A stretch of 64,000 nt of DNA from Clostridium muellerianum (GTDB lineage: Bacteria > Bacillota > Clostridia > Clostridiales > Clostridiaceae), in NCBI RefSeq assembly GCF_012926525.1, contig NZ_JABBNI010000014.1, forward strand, positions 186,001-250,000, in the 5' to 3' direction. The position numbers were made by a program, and so were the translations under genes. Positions 30,302 through 37,083 of the stretch are shown here, one piece after another (positions within the stretch are counted from its first letter, which is position 1; each line of letters opens with the position of its first letter). The notes beneath the pieces were generated by a model that worked only from the letters and a program-made list of their open reading frames with translations, did not search any database and had not been told where the DNA came from.

Positions 30302-31465
30302 TTACCTCCCTTCTTTCTTTTCTACGCTTTTTAATACTTTTACTAGAACCTCTTTTTTTTCCTCAGTAAATTCTCTTCCAGTTATGTTTGTATAGAATTC
30401 ATTAAAAAGTTCTAGCATTGTTTTATTATTATAATCTTCCTGTAAGGAGGTTCTTCCATTTTCCATTTTTCTATTAAAAGAGTTTCTTGTAAGCTTAAGT
30501 ACATTAGGATAAACTGTTCTAAGTTTACTCATAGGTTCTATAATTTCACATTCATCAGTTAAATCTACATAAATATAATCATTAACATCAGTATCCTTAT
30601 AAACATCAGGACTTAGCAAATCTTCCATTTTTCCCTTTATAATTCTCATATCTTTATGAGGAATAAGACTTTTAAGCTCTATACTTACTTCTCCATTTTT
30701 ATCTAAATTTACTATAGTAACAGATTTTTTTTGCTTAAATTCTGAAAAAGAATATTTAAGCAGCGAACCAGAATATCTAACCTTATCACCTCCTACCTTT
30801 TGAGCACCATGTAAATGTCCTAATGCAGTATAATTAAAACCATTAAAGTTTTCTATATCTATAAATTCTGTTCCACCTATAGAAAGTGGCCTTTCAGATT
30901 CACAAGTATCCCTTTCACCTGCACCTATTACGAAACCATGAGCTATCAAAACATTTCTTTTACTTTCATTCACATTTTCTTTTATAGAACCTATTATGCT
31001 TTTCATAGCTTCATTATGGTTATGTATGTCCTCATTTTCCATTACATGCCTTACTTCTGCTGGGTCTGCATAAGGAATTGGGTAAAAATTAACTTCTCCA
31101 TATTGATCCTTTATAACTATAGGGTTAATATTTTTTCTTAACTTTCCGCAAATGTACAAACCTTTATTTTTTAAAATTTGGCTTGCAAATCCTACTCTAT
31201 CTCCGCTGTCATGATTACCTGCAATGGCGATTATAGGTGTATTTAAATCAACAAGTATTTTCGTAAAAACTCTATCTAAAAGCTCTACTGCCACAACTGG
31301 AGGAACTGATCTATCATACAAATCTCCTGCAATAACTACAACATCTGGTTTTTCCTCTTCAATTAATTTTATAAACTCTTTTAAAATATACTCTTGATCT
31401 TCAATCATCTGTATCTGATGTACCATTTTACCTATATGCCAATCACCTGTATGAATTATCTTCAT
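30302..31465 (-). CDS. sbcD: Exonuclease SbcD (Mre11-like nuclease)
   Basis: Metal-dependent nuclease subunit partnering SbcC. The calcineurin-like phosphoesterase motifs are all present: HTGDWHIGK, VVVIAGDLYDRSVPP, AIAGNHDSGDR, IAHGFV and ALGHLHGAQ. The 387-residue length is normal and the C-terminal capping domain follows the nuclease core. The ATG is preceded by GTGAGGG. It is the first gene of the sbcDC operon, with a 341-bp leader/intergenic region upstream. Confidence 0.95.
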   Translation of the reverse strand: MKIIHTGDWHIGKMVHQIQMIEDQEYILKEFIKLIEEEKPDVVVIAGDLYDRSVPPVVAVELLDRVFTKILVDLNTPIIAIAGNHDSGDRVGFASQILKNKGLYICGKLRKNINPIVIKDQYGEVNFYPIPYADPAEVRHVMENEDIHNHNEAMKSIIGSIKENVNESKRNVLIAHGFVIGAGERDTCESERPLSIGGTEFIDIENFNGFNYTALGHLHGAQKVGGDKVRYSGSLLKYSFSEFKQKKSVTIVNLDKNGEVSIELKSLIPHKDMRIIKGKMEDLLSPDVYKDTDVNDYIYVDLTDECEIIEPMSKLRTVYPNVLKLTRNSFNRKMENGRTSLQEDYNNKTMLELFNEFYTNITGREFTEEKKEVLVKVLKSVEKKEGR

Positions 31466-31690
31466 TGAGAACCCTCACCTTCATATGTTATATATAAACG
31501 TATATTTTTGTGCAAATACCTTATTAACTCTTTTTACCCCCTAGTGCAAACCCATAGCCAAAAACTTCTAATTACTAGCTATCCGACCTCCAAAACTCTA
31601 TCTATCCTATTTTAACACTATATACAATAGTTTTAACTGTATAAAAGGCTAAGTTTATTATCTTTTGCAACTAATATTTTATCATGAAAA
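31466..31690 (-). other. Upstream region of sbcDC with GC-richer, possibly structured stretch
   Basis: Just upstream of sbcD (about 31500-31620) the sequence is less AT-rich than other gaps. On the minus strand it contains GGATAGC pairing with GGCTATG-type bases, a GGGGG run and two TTTGCAC direct repeats. A structured 5' leader or regulatory sites are possible. No known riboswitch consensus was recognised. Confidence 0.35.
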
Positions 31691-31694
31691 TAAT

Positions 31695-31733
31695 TATAGC
31701 CACAAGATAATTTAAAAATATCCTGTAGCTATA
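31695..31733 (-). terminator. Terminator downstream of the BlaI/M56 operon
   Basis: A 15-bp stem with two G-U-type mismatches (arms 31695-31709 and 31719-31733) lies about 75 bp after the M56 protease stop codon. T-rich tails are present in both directions; it is best placed to end the blaI-blaR-like operon. Confidence 0.6.
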
Positions 31734-31806
31734 GTTTTCTTTATTTTGCCTTTGAAAATTAAGTTATTTACTTTTTTAATATCCTGTATTTAAACAAACT
31801 ATTTTG

Positions 31807-33708
31807 TTAATTTGTCTTTTCTAATACATAATAATAAGGTTTTATACCTCCATCTATATAATCTCCATTCTTCCATTCATAGAACATATAAGTTGAACCA
31901 TTTATTTCTTTAATTACATATTTACTTGCTGTTTTCACATTTTTATTAATAACAATACCTTTTGTCCATGTAAGTTTTAAATCCAAAATTTTTCCGTCCT
32001 TACAAAGTTTTGAATCCAAATTTCCATCTTTAGTGAAATTCAAGGCAGTTAAAAACAACTCTGACTGACAGGATTGAATACCAGGTTTAAAATCACTAGT
32101 ATTTTTCACAAAATCAACGCTTTTCCAATTTCCAATAACCTGTGAGTCATTTACGAAAGAATAGTCAACTTTATCAACTCTTCTATTTCCAACTTCTTCA
32201 CCATACGTATTAGTTGTTAATGAAGGCACCGAATTTACTTTCTTCATTACATAGTAATAGGGCTTCATCCCTCTCATTGTATAGTCTCCACTCTTCCATT
32301 CAAAGAACATATAAGTTGAACCATTTATTTCTTTAATTACATATTTACTTGCAGTTTTTGAGGCTTGGTTCAAAATAATGCCTTTTGTCCATGTAAATGC
32401 ACTTTTAGATACTTTTCCATCCTGTAAAAAATTTAATTCTTTAACAAATAAATCGTCATTCCAACTTTTACTATCAACTTTAAAATCATTAATGTCCTTT
32501 ACAAAATCTACACTTTGCCATCTTCCAATTAGCTTAGCATCATTAACAAAAGGATAATCAACTTTATCTTGATGTTTATAAAACTTAGATACTATTTGAT
32601 TTTTTATTGATGATGCTTTTGCATTACCATCTGTCAGTACAGAACAACCTAATACTAATAATGATGCCATAGCCACTGCAGAAACTTTATGAGATTTTTT
32701 ATTAAACATTTTTATCATAATAATTCTCCTTTTTATTTTAGATTTACTGCTAACTATTGATGCCATTCCCGGAAGGTTAGTATAAATTGAAATTTTTTCA
32801 GCAAGACTAAGAATTGTTAATCCATATTCCTTTGCTTCATCATCATTTATATAAGATAAGGCAAGAGAATCACAGGATATTTCCATGTCTTCACACATTT
32901 TACTAAAACCATAATGAATAGCTGGGTTAAACCAGTGTAATATTCCTAGTATTAGCATTATCCAATTCATAACTGTATCTCTTTGCTTTAAATGAGACAA
33001 TTCATGAATAAATATATAGCTAAGCTTACTCATAGGAACTATTTCATGCATGTTTTTGGGAATTAGTATTATAGGATGTATAACTCCTATAAGTGATGGA
33101 CTTTTAACTTTTTCTGTTTCAACTAGCTTAATATACCTGATTATTTTCATTTGAGATTTGCAATTTTCCAATATATTTATTACTTCGGTATCACAAAATG
33201 CATTCCTTTTTCTAATTTTGTTTTGAAAGTTTATATATATTGATAATTTATATATACTTATTACAAATACTCCAATTATCCATATTAAAGAAAGAAAAAA
33301 GCTTATATCTGGATTTAAAGGTGTATTCTTAGTTACATAACTAAGATTTAATAACTGATTTAAGCCGCCTTCGGTATTATGTTCATCATACCTAGCATAT
33401 GCTGAATTAATTCTTGGTTCAGCACCTATTTGTTTTTCATTTTTAATGCTTTTTTCTACAACGATTATTGGAGGCATTTGCTTTGCCGAAGGTATATAAT
33501 TAAATATACTAATTGAGCTTGTTGGAAGTTGTGGCAGTACTAATCGTAATACTACAGCAAACCAAATTATATATTGAAACCTTGCTCCAAATCTGTTTTT
33601 AATCAATTTCTGTATCGCTAGAACTAAAACTATCAATATGCTTGCACTAACAGATAACTGAACTATCCAATTAAACAAAATATAATTATAGAAGAATAAG
33701 CTTACCAT
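31807..33708 (-). CDS. M56-family membrane metalloprotease (BlaR1/MecR1-like) with duplicated C-terminal domain
   Basis: A 633-residue membrane protein. Helices lie near residues 8-36, 45-62 and 135-160. The zinc protease motif HELSHLKQRD (HExxH) is near residue 235, followed by HWFNPAIHY, and a further helix near 350-365 leads outside the cell. In BlaR1 this part is followed by a penicillin-binding sensor; here none is seen. Instead residues ~383-492 and ~514-633 are two copies of one unrecognised domain, each starting VDYxFVND and ending KPYYYVxxK. The start is 6 bp after the BlaI-type gene. By analogy, ligand binding would trigger proteolytic loss of the repressor; the ligand is unknown. 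Confidence 0.85.
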   Translation of the reverse strand: MVSLFFYNYILFNWIVQLSVSASILIVLVLAIQKLIKNRFGARFQYIIWFAVVLRLVLPQLPTSSISIFNYIPSAKQMPPIIVVEKSIKNEKQIGAEPRINSAYARYDEHNTEGGLNQLLNLSYVTKNTPLNPDISFFLSLIWIIGVFVISIYKLSIYINFQNKIRKRNAFCDTEVINILENCKSQMKIIRYIKLVETEKVKSPSLIGVIHPIILIPKNMHEIVPMSKLSYIFIHELSHLKQRDTVMNWIMLILGILHWFNPAIHYGFSKMCEDMEISCDSLALSYINDDEAKEYGLTILSLAEKISIYTNLPGMASIVSSKSKIKRRIIMIKMFNKKSHKVSAVAMASLLVLGCSVLTDGNAKASSIKNQIVSKFYKHQDKVDYPFVNDAKLIGRWQSVDFVKDINDFKVDSKSWNDDLFVKELNFLQDGKVSKSAFTWTKGIILNQASKTASKYVIKEINGSTYMFFEWKSGDYTMRGMKPYYYVMKKVNSVPSLTTNTYGEEVGNRRVDKVDYSFVNDSQVIGNWKSVDFVKNTSDFKPGIQSCQSELFLTALNFTKDGNLDSKLCKDGKILDLKLTWTKGIVINKNVKTASKYVIKEINGSTYMFYEWKNGDYIDGGIKPYYYVLEKTN

Positions 33709-33713
33709 TGGTA

Positions 33714-34085
33714 TTACTCCCTCTCATCTAGAATGCGCTTTAATTCTTCAATATCATCCTTTGATAAGTCGTTTTCTTTTATAAAACTTACAAGCATTTT
33801 TTTTATTGCTCCATCATATACTCGACTTAAAAAAGATTGATTTGCTTCTTTTATGCATTCAGCCTCTTCTATTAGTGGATAATAAATATATTTTCTACCA
33901 TCTTCCTTATACCCAAGTACATTTTTTCCAACTAACCTATTAATTAAAGTTTTTACAGTTTTAGGTTTCCATTCTGTATTTTTCTCGATAGCCTCGGTTA
34001 TTTGTCTTGAAGTACATAACTTATATGCCCACACTATTTTCATAACTTCCCATTCCGCTTCTGATATTTTAGGGCCCTTTTTCAT
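33714..34085 (-). CDS. BlaI/MecI/CopY-family transcriptional repressor
   Basis: A 123-residue penicillinase-repressor-type winged helix protein: ISEAEWEVMKIVW at the N-terminus, then SRQITEAIE and KPKTVKTLINRLVGKNVLGYKEDGRKYIYYPL. The C-terminal half is the helical dimerisation and cleavage region. The open frame extends upstream to 34169, across the promoter. The ATG at 34085 with GGAGGTG eight bases upstream is the start. The M56 protease gene follows after 5 bases, forming the classic repressor/sensor-protease pair. A palindromic operator covers its promoter, so it is likely autoregulated. Confidence 0.92.
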   Translation of the reverse strand: MKKGPKISEAEWEVMKIVWAYKLCTSRQITEAIEKNTEWKPKTVKTLINRLVGKNVLGYKEDGRKYIYYPLIEEAECIKEANQSFLSRVYDGAIKKMLVSFIKENDLSKDDIEELKRILDERE

Positions 34086-34101
34086 AAAATTCACCTCCGT
34101 T

Positions 34102-34154
34102 GGATTACAATTGTTAACATAACTAAGTATACAACTGTAATCCCTAATTGTCAA
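34102..34154 (-). promoter_or_regulatory. Promoter and palindromic operator of the BlaI/M56 operon
   Basis: On the minus strand a TTGACA -35 (34149-34154) is followed by a 17-bp spacer and a TATACT -10 (34126-34131). A 42-bp imperfect palindrome (34102-34143) overlaps spacer, -10 and start region; its arms are GGATTACAATTGTTAAC and the inverted GTATACAACTGTAATCC. TACA/TGTA half-sites are the known recognition pattern of BlaI-type repressors. A further half-site-like TACAATTGGTAAT lies upstream at 34173-34185. Confidence 0.85.
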
Positions 34155-34237
34155 TAAAATACTTTTCATATCTACAATTGGTAATATAGAATTTGTGCAG
34201 TAAATATATATATTTTTTTAACTTTAAAGATTTTAAA

Positions 34238-34281
34238 AACCGTACTCTTATAATTCATTAAATTTTTAGAAGAGTGCGGTT
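34238..34281. terminator. Terminator of the SMI1/KNR4 gene
   Basis: Arms AACCGTACTCTT and AAGAGTGCGGTT (one G-U pair) flank a 20-base AT loop, with T-runs on both strands. It ends the SMI1/KNR4 gene just before the BlaI operon promoter. Confidence 0.8.
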
Positions 34282-34302
34282 TTTTTAATTTCTATTATTT
34301 TT

Positions 34303-34776
34303 TTAAATATAAATCATATCTTTAAATTTCTCAAAAGAAGTTGATACAAAGATAAAGTTTCCTTCTATCCACTCTTCTAAAGATTTCGCTTTTAATTGTG
34401 ATGGTGTAATATCTTCGATGCATAGAGCTTCTTCATGTTCCATATATAATATAGCTGGTTCATCTGTGTTTTCTATATAATCAAAAAGTAATACATCTCC
34501 ATTTAAATTTGACGCAAAGGGAATAATTCTTTTTGTATCCACTATTCTATCACTAAATGATTTAGTAAAATTTATAAATTCTTCTTCTAATAATCTCTGA
34601 AAATTAAAATTAATTATCCCATATCCAGGAATATCCACCTTGTAATCTATAACTTCTGGATAACTTTGTTCAATTTTAAATATCACATCTTTATATGTAC
34701 TTGAAAATTTTATTTCAAAATATTTTTCAATTTTTTCTATACCTCCAGTTTTACACATTAATTCTGTTTTGCTCAT
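34303..34776 (-). CDS. SMI1/KNR4 (SUKH) family protein
   Basis: A 157-residue acidic protein with the SUKH pattern: an N-terminal helix, FSSTYKDVIFKI, PGYGIINF, then IIPFASNLNGDVLLFDY (the conserved G-D-xxxFD core), and SLEEWIEGNF at the end. Many SUKH proteins are immunity partners of contact-dependent or polymorphic toxins, but no toxin, WXG100 or secretion gene is adjacent. It may be an orphan immunity gene or have a cellular role. It has its own terminator. The ribosome binding site is weak-to-moderate (GGAGGAATAAATT). Confidence 0.82.
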   Translation of the reverse strand: MSKTELMCKTGGIEKIEKYFEIKFSSTYKDVIFKIEQSYPEVIDYKVDIPGYGIINFNFQRLLEEEFINFTKSFSDRIVDTKRIIPFASNLNGDVLLFDYIENTDEPAILYMEHEEALCIEDITPSQLKAKSLEEWIEGNFIFVSTSFEKFKDMIYI

Positions 34777-35322
34777 AATTTATTCCTCCATATCTCAAAA
34801 CTTTTTTAAATTATTTACACATTACTTGATAACTTTTTTAACCTTATGTCTTTTATTAAGTCTAATCATTCCAACTAACACCTTAATTTCAACTAATTAA
34901 CTTTCAGCCTTGATTTATGTTTTACAAGATATATTTACCTCTTATACTTATACTTCGTATATTTTAGAAAATACTGTATAATATTTTTGTTATACAAACT
35001 TTATAACAATATATCTTTGCTTAAAAAAGCACCGTATTAATTTAATAATACGGTGCTTGCGCACAAATTATCCTTTTAGTATTTCATAAGTACTTTTTAA
35101 ATCCCTTAACAACTTATTCTATCCATAGTAATCATGTTTTCCCCCATGTCTTTCTTAATTTAAATATATTATGTGATTTCTACACATACATCAATATATA
35201 AATTGTGCCTGTGATAATATTATAATCTAAATTCTCATATTATTTATTGTCTTTACTGCTAAAATATTGTAAAAGATGCTTTTAAAAGTATAAAAGTTAA
35301 ACTTATAATATTTATTACTAGA
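34777..35322. other. 546-bp gap with a possible small transcript
   Basis: Apart from the terminator at 35027-35058 I see only a minus-strand GGGGG ribosome-binding-like site followed by a 9-codon frame at 35135-35106. Immediately after, a shifted frame reads about 16 residues without a stop (to 35068). This looks like the tail of a decayed small gene or a small RNA unit. The rest is AT-rich without recognised features. Confidence 0.35.
35027..35058 (-). terminator. Strong terminator on the minus strand
   Basis: A perfect 13-bp stem (AAGCACCGTATTA / TAATACGGTGCTT) with a 6-base loop is followed by six T on the minus strand. It lies 265 bp after the DUF3786 stop codon, which is far for that gene, so it may end a separate short transcript. 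Confidence 0.8.
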
Positions 35323-36012
35323 TCAATTTATTTCATATCCATCTTTAGTTTTTTTCTGATAAAGACCTATCCAGTTAGGTATTTCTCCTTTATTTTTTAA
35401 CAATTCTATAGCCACATCACCTACTACCGCTAAATCTTCTGCATTAAAATAATACTGTATATTTCCATCAAAGAGTATGTTTGCCGAAGCTTCCAGTTCA
35501 TCATCACCCTGCCATATAACAAATGTTATATATACATTATTTATAAATTCAAACCTGCAGGCTGCATCTCCCTTTTTTATTAAAGTGCCTTCTACACACA
35601 AAGTTACTTCTTCTAATGCCTTTAAATCATTACCAAAAATCTTAGCTAATTTTAATATGGTTCTATTATAAAAATTCCTATAATAAACCAATCCACCTGG
35701 TATTTCTTTATAGGTTATATCCTTATTAAACACAGGTACATTCTTTGAGTTTACAAGATACCTTAAGACTATGGTTTTTATAGTATATGCACTTATTTCT
35801 TTCTGAGTTTTTAAGTCATACATGTTTCCTTGCGGATGTTTTATGTTATACTCTTTTCCCATAATTTTTATTTTAAAATAATGGTTTTCTTCATCATAAT
35901 AAATTCCTGATTGCTGAGATATTTGAACTGGATCTTCCTTGGCAAACATATTTTGTATGTATTCATAAGGAACTCTCCCCTGCCTGTCATCATTTAATTC
36001 AATATCATTCAT
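35323..36012 (-). CDS. DUF3786 domain-containing protein
   Basis: A 229-residue soluble protein. The central and C-terminal pattern fits DUF3786 as I know it: a PGGLVYYRNF segment, then GDAACRFEFINNV, FVIWQGDDELEASANILFDGNIQYYFNAEDLAVVGDVAIELL. DUF3786 proteins are common in acetogens and other anaerobes, and the function is unknown. The ATG at 36012 is preceded by an in-frame stop and no nearby ribosome binding site. A strong GGGGGTGA lies 53 bases upstream beyond a hairpin (see 36013-36072). No operon partner. Confidence 0.8.
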   Translation of the reverse strand: MNDIELNDDRQGRVPYEYIQNMFAKEDPVQISQQSGIYYDEENHYFKIKIMGKEYNIKHPQGNMYDLKTQKEISAYTIKTIVLRYLVNSKNVPVFNKDITYKEIPGGLVYYRNFYNRTILKLAKIFGNDLKALEEVTLCVEGTLIKKGDAACRFEFINNVYITFVIWQGDDELEASANILFDGNIQYYFNAEDLAVVGDVAIELLKNKGEIPNWIGLYQKKTKDGYEIN

Positions 36013-36072
36013 ATATTATCTTTAGAGAATGTAAATATATTAGCTATACAAATTCTCTAAAAGTTCACCCCC
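36013..36072 (-). promoter_or_regulatory. Shine-Dalgarno separated from its start codon by a hairpin
   Basis: On the minus strand GGGGGTGA (36072-36065) is followed by a perfect 10-bp stem (36052-36061 with 36021-36030) enclosing a 21-base loop, then eight bases and the DUF3786 ATG. Linear spacing is 52 bases, but folding the stem leaves about 11 unpaired bases between ribosome binding site and start, which is near optimal. That the fold enables initiation is inference. Confidence 0.55.
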
Positions 36073-36366
36073 TTTTTATTAAATTTTCACTTAAAACATA
36101 CCATATATATTTTTAGCTTCTGTTCAACATGGACGCATCTTTTAATCCTTAATTAGTCACTTTATTTGATGTCTTAACACACTTTTCCTGAAACCAATGA
36201 ATATAACTTACTTATTTAATTCTATTATATTACAATTTTAATTCTATTTAATTATAACATTTGTATTAGTTATTTAAAATATCATTTTTAATAGTAAATG
36301 TAACATAAAGTTTTAGTGATACATAGTATATACAATGAGAATTTATATAGGAGTTGGGACCTAGAA
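36073..36366. other. Divergent intergenic region
   Basis: An AT-rich stretch between the DUF3786 leader and the plus-strand hypothetical gene at 36367. It should hold both promoters; none is clear. No repeat seen. Confidence 0.35.
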
Positions 36367-36858
36367 ATGAAAAATTTTCAACCTTTTCATGGAATTATTA
36401 CCATGATCGATGATTTTTGGATAAATACAAGTGGAGAAAATTTAGGATGCTATAAATTAATGTCTGTAGAAAACAAATTTGGAACCTTAGTAAACTTCGT
36501 AGTAACACCCTCTACTTACTTTGTAAACAATGTAACAGTATCAGTAGGAGATATGGTTACTGGTTTTTATGATGCAAATGCAGCCACTCCTCTCATTTTC
36601 CCACCACAATTTAGAGCAATTGTTATGGCAAAAGATTCTCAATATCAAAACGTAAAAGTAGACTATTTTAACAGTCAATTAGTAAGCAGCGATAATAAAT
36701 TAAGATTAAATATTACACCCTATACTCGAATAGTACTAGAAAACAATCAACTCTTCGCTAGAAATCCTGCAAATCGGAACTTAATTGTTATCTACGGCGC
36801 TTCCACAATGAGTATACCAGCCCAAACCACGCCATATAAGATTATCGTTATGTGTTAA
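36367..36858 (+). CDS. Conserved hypothetical protein, 163 residues
   Basis: A beta-rich protein with no signal peptide or membrane helix. It starts MKNFQPFHGIITMIDDFW and continues with NFVVTPSTYFV, VGDMVTGFYD and a C-terminal RNLIVIYGASTMSIPAQTTPYKI. The alternating short hydrophobic strands suggest an OB-like or small barrel fold; that is inference. An in-frame GTG at 36316 lacks a ribosome binding site. ATG at 36367 follows AGGAG/GGGA and is preferred. I recognise it as a type seen in clostridia but cannot name a family or function. The MITE-like palindrome starts 17 bp after its stop codon. Confidence 0.65.
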   Translation: MKNFQPFHGIITMIDDFWINTSGENLGCYKLMSVENKFGTLVNFVVTPSTYFVNNVTVSVGDMVTGFYDANAATPLIFPPQFRAIVMAKDSQYQNVKVDYFNSQLVSSDNKLRLNITPYTRIVLENNQLFARNPANRNLIVIYGASTMSIPAQTTPYKIIVMC

Positions 36859-36875
36859 ATAAGATTTTATAAACA

Positions 36876-37061
36876 GACTAGTTAAATTTTCATGGCATAT
36901 TCACAAAATAACTAGTCAGCATGTTAGTATATTTTGCGTCAGCAGAACCCTTTGATAGATCAACTATCAGCGGAACCTGCTTCCTTGTTAATCGCAAAAT
37001 ATACTAACATCTTTGACTTGTTATTTTCTTTCATATACCTAAAATAAATTTTTAACTAGTC
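36876..37061. repeat. 186-bp MITE-like palindromic element
   Basis: Near-complete inverted repeat. The left arm starts GACTAGTTAAA and the right end is TTTAACTAGTC. Inner arms of 18 bp match perfectly (ATGTTAGTATATTTTGCG at 36920-36937 and its complement at 36993-37010). AAAATAAC-T/A-AGTCA blocks also pair. The centre has a nested AGCAG/CTGCT and GATAG/CTATC stem. There is no coding capacity. It sits between two converging genes, 17 and 22 bp from their stop codons, so it may also act as a terminator. No clear target duplication was seen. Confidence 0.75.
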
Positions 37062-37083
37062 CATTTAAAATGTTCATAATAAT

